This document shows, piece by piece, positions 43,566 through 56,868 of a DNA stretch of 60,000 nucleotides (position 1 is the first letter of the stretch; the number at the start of each line of letters is the position of its first letter). Position numbers and translations under genes: made by a program. The notes under the pieces are model-generated. The model was not told the origin of the DNA. It searched no databases and saw nothing but the letters and a program-made list of their open reading frames with translations. This stretch comes from Membranipora membranacea (Eukaryota > Bryozoa > Gymnolaemata > Cheilostomatida > Membraniporidae): the NCBI GenBank assembly GCA_914767715.1, contig OU612072.1, forward strand, positions 14,944,001 to 15,004,000, read 5' to 3'.

Positions 43566-46500
43566 ATGGCGGTGTCTAAACTGTACATCATTCTACTTCT
43601 TTATACGCTGTAAGTATAATACTTTGTTGTAAAGTTGGTTTACCTAGGAAATCAGGCTTACATCAATGATATCGAGTTACCTGACTAACTGTGTGTAACC
43701 GAAAGTAGACTAACAGGCAAGTTAACAATCTTCCCATAATGCAGTTAAACTAGGGATGTCAGTGAGATCTGATGTCTCTTGGAAGACCAGAAAATTGCAT
43801 TCTGGGATACTCATAAACTTGCCCTACGAGGTACAGACATTGGAACTAATCTATTTCCACCCTAGTTAGACAGGACTATGAATTTCTGTATCTTTTCTTA
43901 CTGTCACAAAGATCCGTTGTGTTCTGCTAGACTATCGAGAACATATCATCAAAATTAGACCTTGTCACGCCGCTGCCAAAAAGTGCAGAGGCCTTGACAA
44001 GGCAAATCACCACTTCTCTCTTAGCGCATGTTAGATATAATATCATCCTGTTTGATTGTCTAATGTAATTGAATACCTGGTATTTACTAATACAATCTAT
44101 TATGTTTTGTACTAACCTTGTTGGTGATTGGTAAAGTGGGTTAATATTTGTTTGAGGAGTGTACAAGCATAGTGTCTTGAGACCCCCAGGTGGGGGGCAA
44201 AAGTCTGGGGGGCTCACACTATGTCTTGACCAGCTGAGTGCGTCGCCTTATAAAAAGCCCAAAAGGCCGTGTAAGCCAAACAAATATCACTATTATATGA
44301 TAGGAATTACAATTTCATTCGGGTTGCGATACACCAAGTCATTCATAAAAGGGGTACAGAGTGTTGTGATAAAGGTTACGGTGATAAAGGTTACGGTGGT
44401 AAAGCTCCGTGATGACTTTGTGTTTAATTGCTGAGGTACAGAACTATAATACGCTACAAGGATCTTCCTCCCAGCTGATTACATGGATTGTCATTTCCTT
44501 GTTCAAGTGTTTGCTAGTTCTTTCTCCCTTTTTGTATTGAATTTCTTATCGGGAAAAGAGTCAGAGGTTGTGTGTGTTGTTTGGAGTTTCAATAGAATAA
44601 CGTACCGTTTAAAAAATTGTAAGCCTTCCTCTTAAAAAAGTGAACGGGTCTCAAGTTTCTAAAAATATAACTGTTGACAGTCTCAGACTAGCTCTGAGCA
44701 TTGGACAACATGTTTACATTTACATAAAAACCCTTTCCCTTTTTTGATTCAGGTCCCTCTTATTATGAAACCTTAGCTTTGTTCTGGTTTGTTATGCAGA
44801 GAGATTTAGCCTTAGAACATACTGAGCAATTCAAAACTTCCTCGTTCAGTACCAGCGCACTCTTATCTTTGTTGTTATGGGTTCCTAGGCAACCGTATTG
44901 AATATGTGAAGTTGATAAGAAATTGCTTATTCATAAGCTATCTAAAAAAGGAAGTTGTTATAACATGATATCCCAGAGGGTTTGTTAACACACTAACAGC
45001 AAAGAAAATGTCAGAGAAGTCATGATATTTACATTGGTTGGACAGCTTCAAGCTGTTAGCACCGTAAACTGGCTGACCCTATCTTGACAGCTAGATTAGC
45101 CTTAGCAAGGTGGCAAGAGTTCAGGAGGAGGGCTCAGACAATTTTGTGACATGACCCTTGAACAGGTTTGGTTTGCCTGCATTTGGAGTTGCTCCCACTC
45201 CACTGGTCCGTTGTGTTTGCCTTCGGCGTGACAAGTGGAAGAAAGCAAGTGGAATGCAGGCAATTGGATTAAGCTTGATCTACATGACCACGTGTTTTAT
45301 CATTTATTTTTGAATTTGCATGGCCTTATTTATGACTTGGTCGGCAAATAAAATAGATTTATAAGTATGCCCGCCGCATGATTCACCCCTCGTAGGTACT
45401 CTGGAGATCTGCTTGCCAGAGTGAGACGACTTTACCAGCTTGTCATGCTTGAGTCTGTTTACACCCTTCTGTTTACACAGGTAGTGGGACGAAACCTTTG
45501 GTTCAAATAAACAATAACATTGTTTTCATTTGGCTTAAAAAGATTGGTTAAAATCGGAAAGTCTTGTCATTGGGCACATTTCCAGGAAAGCACGACCAGG
45601 TCGCAATTAGGCAAAGATGGGTCCGAGCATGCATGTGATGCCAACAAACCCATATGATCGGTGGCCTGCATGCAAATATCCAGTATTTATACCCAAGACT
45701 TTCAACACTTGTGAGCTGAAATGGCAGATGCTCTAACCAACTGCGACTCTTTCCTCAACTCGAATAAAAAGGGGATTAGATTGTAGCCTCCCTCCCAGCT
45801 ATGATCCACAAATGTAGAAAAAACCTCATCCGAAATAGAAAACGGAATTCTTCCTGGTTAAGATTTGGTCATCAAAATGGTAGTGTTGAAAAGATTGAGC
45901 TTTGCCAGTGATTTGGTATTCATATCATGAAAAGATAATAACAGTCTCTGATTTATGAATAAAAACACTCATGAGCCTTGCTTCACACACTACAAGACAC
46001 ACTTGACCTCCTCAGAAAATCTAGATAAAAACTATTTACAATATGATAAGTTGTTGCTGGATCTGATTGCGCTTGGTCCGATAATGGCCACATTCATTTT
46101 ATGTTTTACTGTCCCAGGCAACGTTTAGAACTATCTGAATATATCGGTCACAGTTTTGATTTAATCATTACGGTTCTACCTGCACAGTCCGACTACTTCA
46201 ACACAAAACATCTACCTTTCTTATATCTGCTATCTCATCTACTGCTCATCTAAAATATCTACTGCTCATCGGGCAACTGTGAGCATCAGCGACAACCAAC
46301 TTCAAAGACCACTCGATTACACCTCTCAGTATTGCACTGATAACTTCCTGCTGTTGAATGTGAACAAAACTCTCTCCATAAACTTCACTTTGCAAAAAAA
46401 CACTCACCATTGACACCTACAACATCAATCACTCTGAAATACTCACACACCCCAAATGTTAGGCTCCTTGGTGTGATATTTTGATGTGCACCTGAGGTTT

Positions 46501-47038
46501 CGCTCCCATCTAGACCATATCATCAATGAACTAAACCTGAGGTTTAGTTCATTGATATCATTGACAAAACAAAACATTCTCTGCATGGTCTTATAAAGCT
46601 AAGAAAAGCTGGTGTGAGATCTCATTCACTGATATTATTTTATAAAGCTAGAATTTTATCGGTTTTATTATATGCAGCCCCGTGCTGGTTCCCACACACC
46701 ACTCAATATGATAAGGATAAACTGGAGAGATTTCAAAAGCTCTGCACCAGATTTATGATTCCATATGAGGAAGACTATGAAGAGAGACTTTCTTTACTAA
46801 AGCTCGAAGAGCTGAAAACACATCTTGATCTTCTTTGTTTTCGATATATTGCAAAGGTTAAAGAATATGAGAATCATCCGTGTAAAATATTCTTGGAAGC
46901 CCGAAATCACCATTCTATAAATAGGACAGCATTTATAGACAAAGATACTTTTCATAAATACACCTGACTGCTTTGTTTTTATTTATTTATTTATGCACGG
47001 CCTTTATTTGCCATTGACTTTGATCGGAAATAATAAAG

Positions 47039-47069
<31 letters not shown>

Positions 47070-50000
47070 ACCTTTTTTATCCTGTGTTTTGAAGTTCTAT
47101 TAATATGACAAATCTATCCCCCGTCTTTCTCGCTTTTTTCTCTAATTTCCAAACTTGAGCTACCATCTCCAGCTATGGAATTATCTGATCCCATCGCATA
47201 TTGTGTATAAGTCGTAGGATCGGTTGGTTTGAGCGTGAGTCCTTCAGCATGCAAATGATGATGGTCGTAGTTTCGAATTCCTCTGCATCCCATTGACAAT
47301 TAGGGTTTGGTTGCCCCCTGGCATGCCTCAGGATGTGGCCTGTTAGAAGACACCTGATTTTAATGAACTTTAATCAACCAAGTCACTTGGTTGGTAATTT
47401 ACAGCTTTCAAGTAAATCATTCACCCTTTCAGAGTATAACTCTTGTTAGGTCTTATATTCCTCCAATGTCAACACCCAACTTACTAGCACCCCCATCCCG
47501 TGGCTTGCGTCAACTGATCACTGGTGGGATAGAGTGATTTTTAAATAACGATTTAATGCTTCATTCTTTCAGAGTAACACTAGCGCGTGGTCAGTACTTT
47601 ATAAACCTGACAAATCTGGAACTGGTGAGCGGTGGTGATCTGGTACCCGGTGTCGGCTCTGAGTATGTCTGTATAGGTTCCATGCAGGTATGTAACAGCT
47701 AGAAGTTTGCTCTATGCCGTCAGCGCTCATCATGGGTTCTGGCTTCCAGTGCATGCCGGCCCCAAAACATGTTGCCCATATAATATATCAGCCACTTAGT
47801 ATTCTCTATATAGAATTTCGGTTGCAAATATTTTTTGGCCTATAAGTATAAACGCCCTATAGAACTTCGGCCACAATTTTGCTCCCGCGACATATTTTGG
47901 GTACCTATCGTAGCGGCAACAAAACTTTATAGCAACAAATTATCATTCCATAATGCTGATCTCAAACCGCTAACTGAGTACTGTGCTAGGCGAAGACGGC
48001 TGGAACTAACAACTGAAGGAAGCACAACTCCCAGTTAGCCTCAAGTAACGCTAGATGGCTATCACTAAGGAGTTAACTCAGAACTTCCCGTAATGCATCA
48101 TTGGCCTAGTCCTCCCAAGTTCTCGTGTCTTGCCATTACAAGGATCTCATCAAAAGTCATAGTCTCAGTGCCCAGTCGGCTGCAAGAGCGAGTTAGTGGC
48201 ATTATATTATCTATTTTTTATCTCTGTATAACTAGTGTTTGATAATGTAATGCCGTGACCTCCCACTTGCAGTTGTCTGAGCTATAGAACTCATTGAAAA
48301 TTTTTCATCGGAAATACTTTAATTTGGATGATTTAATTTTTTTCAGTTCAAGAAAGGATCAGCAGAGGAGTTGTTAATCTCAATCTGCTCTCCAAGTTCT
48401 CTCGGTAAATCAGGAGGAATTGGCACCATATCTTTGTCTGATCTAACGGCACCAGCAAACGGTAACCTATAACTTGCTTTTATCTCAACCTCGGTATGTT
48501 ATAACGAGATAACAATGGACAATTGAGGTATTGATCTGTTTTATTGGAAAACAATGTGCAATCGTACAGTGTACATCCTGATCGATTTATATATTATATG
48601 TAGAGTAATAAGCAGTGACCTTGCACAAAATTGTTGAACACATATAAATTAATTAGATTATTGTTTTGGTAACTTTTCACTGAATGTGTCTATATGAGAA
48701 GAAATCATCACCAGCCAAAATATCATAAAATAAACTACTGTTATCATTATTGTGTTATTGTTCATGCTATCATTGTAGATAAGCTAGTTTCGATATCTAA
48801 CTTTTCAATACCTTTAGCTCCTCTAAACTTGTTCACAGATAAGACTTTATTGTTTTCTCTTTAATAGTTATATATGGAAATGTGAGTGCGACAAGACCCG
48901 TAGCTAACCACAATTGGGATGGAATCGGGACAAGCGCTCAGATTAAAACACCTGAGCATATTTACCAGGCTAAAAATTCAGATGTGATCTATTTCGTCGA
49001 CGACAAGTCATGCGCAAGGAAAGTCAATATATCAGCTCAACACGTCACAACTGAAATTGGTAAGCTCAGTTAGCTTTACTTACTCCGTAAGAGAGATTTC
49101 ACATTTCACAGCCTTTGAGCTTCGTAATTAGTAGACAATTATTGACTGCGTTTAAGGAAGTTTAAAATGACAAAATCAAAAATCCATAGCTACGTGTAGA
49201 GGATGGATCAGAACAAGTGTGATCCATTTTGCTTGCATTCCAGCAGCTCCCCTTCCTCGGGGCACGCCGCAGCTTGAAAAGTTGAGGGGGAGCAACTCTG
49301 GATGCAGACAAATGAACCAAACTTGGTCTTAGTATTGAATGTTGTAAGTCAGTGTGTTATTGCAAGTAGCTATCAGATCATAATGGTTGTTAATGTCAAA
49401 AGGAGACCAACTATGGTAATTTGTCGGTTCACTTGTTGCGTTATGTTATAGGTGTGTGCGGAAATGGCACTTTGGACCTTGATTCTGCCGATTCACTTGG
49501 TCAGAGACTCATTTTTGGTATGACATTTTACGAAGACAAAAATATGTGGGTTTTCGCCATTGTCAACTTGGTAAGTTTAGATACTCGGCTAAGTTAGCCT
49601 GTGACCTCAGTTATATGCATTGATTAAGAGAAGAAAGCTCACAATTATAGAGAATGTAAATCAAAAAAGTATTTGTCATTTGCATTGAATTAAAAAAATC
49701 ATTTACAGTTCTGTTGGTATCATTTGTCTTAATATATAACAAAGTCTTATAATTTCGATCTCCCGTTGGCTCAGGAACAGAATGTTGATCTCTTCTCTCT
49801 TCTACCTCGGACTTTGACTCATTTTTGCGAACCTTCCTGAGATTTTGATTAAATTACGCGTTCAGTGCTGCATTCCCCTATCTGTGTTACAGGGTGTCTA
49901 TGTCTATGATCAGACTACAAAACAGGGGAGACTACTGATCAACATAGTAGATATGTCTCATACGGTATCTGACTCCGTGCAACAAATTATCCGAGCTCCT

Positions 50001-53000
50001 TCTCCAGCTAATAATCAAATACTCTGGCAAAAAGTATCAGAAGGTTCGTTGGCAACTCTCCAGCATAACAAGAATATTAATGATTATAATACAAATATTA
50101 CAATTCAGTATGATCTTGATCTAGATTGAACTCCATATCTGGAGCAGGATCATTAGCTTAATTTTGACATACCAAGGTCATGCCAGTGTATAAAGTCCCT
50201 AGTAACATTCTAGAAATGTCCAAATCATTATGGCTAAGTTGGGTTCTAATCAAGATGGCAAGTTACAAGGCAGTCCACTCACCATGAAAGTCAGTAGACA
50301 AGTGCCCATGTGTATAGTCTCTTCAAGGTCACGGTCAAGTCAGTCTCTGTCATATATAGGTCAGGGTAGGGTGGTAACTCCTTAGTAGTATGAACAGAGA
50401 AGACAACTCGAAGATTCATGTACAAAGTACATGTATAACAACATGACAACAAACCTTATGATAGGAATACTCCACAGACACTGGAAGCTTTTTCTTTCTG
50501 TTTGCTGTTTTTTGAAGATTAATTTTCCCACGGCCTTTTTTATTCATGCTATTAAGGGACAGCCTATCAGATCAATTCCAGATCAGACCTGATGTTGAAG
50601 GTTTTCATTGATAAGTTGTGTCTAGCCTGGGCAGGCTGTCTGGGGTAGGTGGGTCCTTCCCTGCTCAGACCGGATCACGTTAATATTAATTCAGCAGAAC
50701 AATTCTATCTATGAATTCCATGTGTGTATTATGGTTATAATATGCTCTGTATTTGTTTTAGGTATAAACTACTATAATCTGACAGATGTAGATGCTCAAA
50801 GTGGTACAGTGACTTACAATCACAACTTGTTCAGATATCTCAGGTATTTTATTCAGAAAATTCTGCTTCAAATTCCACTTAAAATTCCTCTTAGCTGTTC
50901 CCATCTGACATTTATATACTATATTTGCGAATCAATCAATCCATTACCGATGCCACTGATCAATTCAGGCCTAACAGATTTCTCGGGAGTCACACATGCA
51001 GAATGATCCTACCCCCTTCCCCGCCCCCTAAAAAAATTCCTGAAAACTGAAATCTTACTAAGCCAGAAGCAGATGGGCACCGAATTCAAAATCCACATAT
51101 TTATCTTGAAATTAGGGAAGTTCCAATGAATGTTTTACATGAACAAGTTTCTCAGGCCCATCCTTCTATGACCATAAATATTCTTTATTACAGCACTTCT
51201 GGTATGCAAGCTATCGACAGCACAGCAGAATACTATGACCAATCCTATCCAGCACTGGGTCAAACTAACGCTAGATTAGAGTTCTCCCCTGACGGAGAGA
51301 CTCTTCTTATTGCTGACACAGAACTTGACTTGATTTTCTTCTTGCATACAAAGGACGACGGGACAAGCACAAGTAGTATGTATCAAGTTACAAGTTCAAG
51401 TGAACAGTCTAAGTCTGCGTTAGAAAGGAGTGATCAAACTGAAAAGTTTTTTTGAGAGGACTTTCTTTCTTTCCTTAATATAAACTTGTTGTGTGCATAA
51501 ACTAGCATATGTCAACTATGTAATTCCTCTGGGAGGTAGTTAGGCCAAGTCTTCAAAGTGAAAAAGGTTATCATCACATGTACATGCTCAAGCAAAATAC
51601 CTTGACTGCCTAGGCCTGCAAGAAACCTAGCTACGGTTGTTTTTGAATAGACAGATAGAAATCATTTAGCATTGTTATTGAATCGCAAGACCGATGAATT
51701 TTTTTCAATTCCAATTTGCAATGTTTGATATTTCAGCCCCGATTCTTCAAGTGACTGATTGTGTCAGGGACACAACAGCTGTACAAGATGATGTTAACAA
51801 CTGTACATTTCAGTCAATATCTGACGCCATGTGGATTAATGACACTCATATACTGATATTTGAGCGTCTTAATGGAAGTTTCAGATACGGTAAGAAACCA
51901 TTTGTAAAAATAATATAATATGCTATGACTTAAACTATGTATGCAAAGCTAAGTGTATGATCAAGGCTCATCGATTAGCCAATGTGTTGGCTCTGATCTC
52001 CTCGGTGTAAGAGAGCCAATGCCAGGTCACTGAAAGTACCTTTTGAGATATAGTGAAGGTGAAACTGAAACTAAATATATCATTAGGTAGTACTCGGAAA
52101 GTATCATTAGGCCTGGCATTAGCCTGTCTTGACAAGCTTTGTTCGGATCGAACAAAGCCTGCCAAGACAGGCTAGCCTGCCGTTGGTTCTCTCCCTCCAA
52201 GCAGCCAATCGGTGCCAACACATGGCTACCCTCATTGTTGACCTTGTAACAAGTAGAACTTGCTGACTTCCTCGTGTTGTGACACATACAGATACATTGT
52301 AGTTTATTGAAATGAGGTTTATAACAGTTTTATAGTGAACATGCAGAGAAGATTTTTCATCTTGATTGCACGGCTTAGAAAACCTCTCAACAGCCAATCA
52401 CAGCTAATTTTCACCTAAAAATAAATTTGTGTTCATGAATTTGTAAATATATCAAAAGTACTTGAAGTTACATGACTTCTGACTACATGCACACCTTGGT
52501 GCTAAAGATTTGTACCTTCAGTTGAATTGTCACTTCCAAACAAGGTCTCAAAATATTATTATCAATTAAAGTGTTCAAACTGCTGTCATTTGTAGCCATT
52601 GGAGTAGACTTGTAGTCCTGCAGGGTGTTTTCTCAAGAACTTTGGGCATGTTTTTCAGACATTCCTTCCAAACACTCAAGAAGTACGGCATCGCCATTGC
52701 AATGCAAGAATACAGTTATGATAATTGCAATAACAATTACAGTTATACCGAGTTGTAATATTGCAAGGTATTTTATTTGCAGTTGAAAGAGATTATACAA
52801 CAACAACAACAACCCTTCCTACCGCAACAAGTGAGTCAACAACCACCACCACTACTAAGACATCTACTGTATCATCTACAAGTACCTTAACATCATCTGT
52901 TACCTCCAATGATACTAGGTCACCCACTATCACAACCTCTAGTTCATCCGTCCAAACTGATACAACATCTTCTACAACAAGTAGTCCTCGTGAGTTTGTT

Positions 53001-56000
53001 GATTGTTTGTCATTCTCTAGTGTGGCTTGTTCGCTGATTCTAACCGATTGAAAAATTATGATTTGATCCTTATAGAACACGGAATGAAAGTTGATGATGG
53101 TTCAAGTTCAACTCCCATTATACCTGGTAAATCTTATATTGGTGATGTCTACAATTTAATAACCCACCAAACCGATCTGGCAAACCTAACCAATAGCCCT
53201 TCAAAATTGCTGGCTAAGTTTTTACCACTTGTACTCCTGTTGTTTTCTAATGGTATTGGCAGTTTTGGCTATTTTGTGTTTAAGAGAGTCAATGCCAGGT
53301 CACTGAAAGTGCCCATTGAGATGTAGTGAAAGTGAAACAGTGTCAGTGTGACAAGTACGGATACATTGTAGTTTATTTGAATGAGTTTTATTACAGTTTT
53401 ATAGTGAACATGCAGTTAACAGATTTTCTATCCTGACTGCATGATCTGGACAACCTCCCAAAGTCAATCGCAGCTTAAATGTAACATAAATATAACTATG
53501 TTTTCATGAATTTACAAATGCATAAAGTGCATGAAGGTAGACAATTTCTGACTACAATTACACGTGGGTGGCAAAGATTTGAGCTTTTAGTTGAATTGTC
53601 ACTTCCAAACAAGGTCATAAAAAATAATCATCAAGTTCGTTCAAATGATTGTTACTTTGTGAGCCCTGACAGTACACATTTAGTTTTTGATGCAGGGTGC
53701 GTTTTCCCAAAAACTTTGGGTGTGTTTTCAAACAGTCTTTCCAAACACTCAAGAGGTGGCCAGAGGTATGGCATAGCGATCACAAGAATACAGATTTGGT
53801 AATTGCAATAATATAAGAGTCGTATTATTTTAGTTGTAGAGGAAAGATATAATGTTAATGTAACAACAACTCCAACTACAACTTCAAGTGACTCGACAAC
53901 CACCACCGTTACTGGGACATCAAGTCGTACAATTACATCATCTGTTGCCTTGAGCGATTCAGGTACAAAAGCAAACACACCTATGTGAGGGACGAATAAC
54001 GCACACTCCCGTAACTTTAATATTAATTACAGGAGTGTAAGGTCCCGTCCTGCACACTTCTTGACACAAGGTAAACCTTGGTTCTATTTTGTGTCATGGT
54101 GTATGTGTAATGGTGTTACTATATAATGTGTAATGGTTAGCACTCTTAACTTTATGGACCTCTGAAATCCACCTAAGCAATCATTAACTTGATTATGTGT
54201 GATTCCGCAAAGTTCGGCCTAAACGTGTGGTTGAGTCGCGAACAAGTGGTTGCCGTACTCTGAAAGTAAAATGACCGTCTTAAGTTCAATATTAAAATAT
54301 AATTATAGGTAATAAGGATAAATATGACTGCAGTTGTAAAATATTGGATTTAGTCCAAATGTAGCGCGACTAGTAATAAAATAACCGGTATACTCTGACT
54401 AAATGCTCGCCAGGACGACTCAATGTATGAGGTGACAACTTCACCTTCAATAAGACACAAGATTCACTTGATCCTCTGCAGGAAATTACAAATGGCAGAC
54501 TCGCCAATAACGATGGAGCTTCAACAAAATCATAACCGATGATCAGTCGATATAACCAAGGACTTACCTTTGCCTTGAACTGGAGCTTTATAATAATTAT
54601 TTTATCAAACAAATTTCAACCTTGAATACTGCCTTGCAATATTAATAAGAGTTTTCACAATTGTGATAAACTTACCTCTTCAATTTTTCTGACGGAAAGC
54701 TGCTCGCTCCCTTCGGCCGGAATTCAATATGTATGTTTCTGAGTAATTCAGTAATTTCACCAAGTTCTTGATGTGGAGTAGACATTTATTTAATTATAAT
54801 TATTCCATAAAAATTAATCCAAGTAAATTGCACATAACACAACCTTCGTCAAGGCTGTACCAAAATGAGCTCAAGCTAAGTGTCTCTGCAGCTCTTTATA
54901 TAGTCACAGACATGAAGAGACGGAGGTCACAGCAGGCGTTGTTCCTATTCCATATCTAATTCGATCTTAGGAGTCGCTTAAATGTTGACATTATTGCAAC
55001 ATTTTCTTTGTTACCGCTTACAATGGTCTTGCCATATTTCTAGAGAGTTCTCGAACATTCCATTCAGGTGAAACTATTGTTACTCCTAAGATAGAGATCT
55101 TTCAACATCCTAACTGTTTCGTCCTCCAGATGTGCGGCATTGATTGATCTTTCTATTATTTCTTTTCAGCTTCGCTTGATAGCCTTAGATGAGTAACCAT
55201 TGAATGTTGAAATGTTGAATGTTGAAAATGAAATGGAAATCTAAATCAAACATTTGAATATGTAAAATCTAAAACTCTAAAATATGAAAATCTATAATAA
55301 TCTCAAGTAAATTAGAAATAACAGCTAAAAGTGGTAAAACATCATAATATAAAATTGCACATTAATGTATTAGTCATCAGGTACTTACACCTAGAACATA
55401 AAGTGAGGTTTCAATGGTAGTATGAAATAAGTTTAAAAAGTAGCTGTATGAAAGGCTAGCTGTGGGTAGTTAGTTTTTACCATGTGTAGGTGTAATTGAA
55501 GTGCATTGCGAGAAGGATGGGGAAGAGTAGAGTAAAGAGGCATTATCAGCATTTCAATCGTATTTGCGCAACTGTTATAAGAACACTTGAGGGCAGAAAT
55601 ATTTATAGGTTAACATTAATTAATTTCTGGCACCGTAATCTTTCAACCATATACATTTTACAACGGCTTTACCATCCGATGGTGCCATTATGGTTTTTTT
55701 TAAAGTAAGGAAATTATATTCTAAAAAGAGTAGTTGAATATTTGTTTGCCTTACAACTCATTGAATTGCATATTGTTTTGATTATTTCCAGCAGCTATTA
55801 AAGTGCCTGTGATTGTCGGAGGTTCGGTGTCTGGGATACTTATAATTGTAATCTGCATAAGCCTTATTCTGTTCTTCATCAAGAAAAAAAGGTAGGTGTC
55901 GAAGTATCAATGTTATACACATGATGTGCAAAATATTTGTAACTGGAAACTGACAACGAACTTTCATTGGTTGCTGGGCAAGATGAGATGAGATAAAATA

Positions 56001-56868
56001 AATTATCACCCTTGAATCTGAGTTCAATTCGGTGATTTGTTCAATTTAGTTGGCAAATTTGAAGAAATTACATATTATTTAAACATAGATGGTCAAGATT
56101 GAGCAAGAAGACTAAAATTACCGATTCATATATGATCTGTGCTACGCATTCTTGTAACATCAGCTGGTTTTGAATCTCTAACATTCTCCGTATTGAATCA
56201 GTTACTTTTATTGGCAACCAAAGTCAACTCATTCGAAATGTTTTGCACTCAGTGCCAGAAAAAAATATATTATGAGGACGGCTGACTGATATATATGTAG
56301 CTATATCCCGATTTAAAGTAACTTACTTCGATACTTACAGCCCATTTTGGGTTGTTATAAAAATATAAAGTAAATGATACAATTGATTGAATATCGGAGA
56401 ATGGACCTTGAGTAAGTTAGGGGGGGGGGAGCCATTTTTACACATCCTTGCGAAAAACTATATCATTCAAATATACTAAATATATGATGCTTTTCAATCC
56501 AAATTTTAACCCTTGACCACCTACAGTTGATCAAAATAGGATACAGTCAGACAATGCTTATCTTATTATCCAGACAAAGGCCACAATCTAAACAGAGTGG
56601 AAAGTCACATGACTCGAATGCGAACAGTGACAATTACACTTCACTCGATATGTCAAGAGATACAACTCCAACTTACACATCACTACAACTTCCGATGCAA
56701 GCTACAAGAGAGGACCAGGGTAAAGACACCTACACTTCTCTGAATACATCAGCGGATACATCATTACAGCCTCCTGAGAACATCACAGCTACAGAAAAAC
56801 AGGCAGAGTCACATCATACATATGAAACAATGCGGGCTGGTGCGGCAGATTATGAAGATGTTTTATGA
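43566..56868 (+). CDS. Gene B, unit 2: propeller-like receptor with Thr-rich stalk and YxxL tail
   Basis: Exons 43566-43609, 47573-47687, 48347-48461, 48868-49059, 49452-49570, 49893-50043, 50762-50843, 51194-51375, 51737-51889, 52783-52989, 53076-53126, 53840-53962, 55792-55891, 56547-56868 give 1956 nt and 651 aa. Every boundary and phase matches unit 1; the two stalk exons are each two codons shorter. Layout: signal-like N-terminus (MAVSKLYIILLLYTL), propeller-like ectodomain, Thr/Ser stalk, membrane helix, KKK, tail with YTSL three times, YETM and YEDV. The tail and membrane exons are almost unchanged from unit 1. The ectodomain has most replacements, including a cluster in exon 5 (SADSLG against IAITFD). 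Replacement of T by N creates a sequon NGT there, and the NHS sequon of unit 1 exon 4 is lost. Both copies appear functional. Confidence 0.8.
45160..45280. mobile_element. MITE family I copy in gene B intron 1
   Basis: Counterpart of 7927-8045, with arms CAGGTTTGG...TTGCCTGC and GCAGGCAATTGGATTAAGCT. It shares its insertion site with unit 1. Confidence 0.6.
45680..45755 (-). repeat. tRNA-derived SINE-like sequence, unit 2 copy
   Basis: The minus strand reads CGCAGTTGGTTAGAGCATC (a good A-box/D-arm) and then GGGTATAAATAC in the B-box position. It is the counterpart of 9095-9178. Confidence 0.5.
46075..47066 (+). mobile_element. LINE reverse-transcriptase relic with 3' end, unit 2 only
   Basis: Broken frames give DNFLLLNVNKT, then VRLLGVIF and RFRSHLDHIINE, then a 117-codon open frame (46614-46967) with LFYKARILSVLLYAAPCWFP and EDYEERLSLLKLEELKTHL. 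This is the C-terminal third of a non-LTR reverse transcriptase of the CR1/Jockey kind. Unit 1 lacks it. It ends with GCACGGCCTTTATTTGCCAT, AATAAAG and a (TA)n tail at 47036-47066. A short inverted repeat of TAAACCTGAGGTTTA sits at 46527-46547. It lies in intron 1 of gene B and is inactive. Confidence 0.8.
47200..47290 (+). repeat. Possible tRNA-like stretch
   Basis: GGTTGGTTTGAGCGTGAG is followed by AGTTTCGAATTCC, resembling A and B boxes. It is part of the unit 2-only insertion next to the LINE tail. The match is weak and no cloverleaf was folded. Confidence 0.25.
49211..49328. mobile_element. MITE family I copy in gene B intron 4, unit 2
   Basis: Counterpart of 11571-11690, with the same arms and a few substitutions. 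Confidence 0.7.
52008..53962 (+). repeat. Stalk-exon duplication of gene B, unit 2 copy
   Basis: The two paralogous intron-exon units lie at 52008-52989 and 53281-53962, with the 51-nt micro-exon between them. A 72-base segment at about 53218-53280, ahead of the second unit, is missing from unit 1. Confidence 0.8.

Noticed and set aside
46614-46967. The 117-codon frame as a host gene
   Set aside because: Its sequence is typical of a LINE reverse-transcriptase C-terminus, it is flanked by broken frames of the same protein, and it is absent from unit 1.
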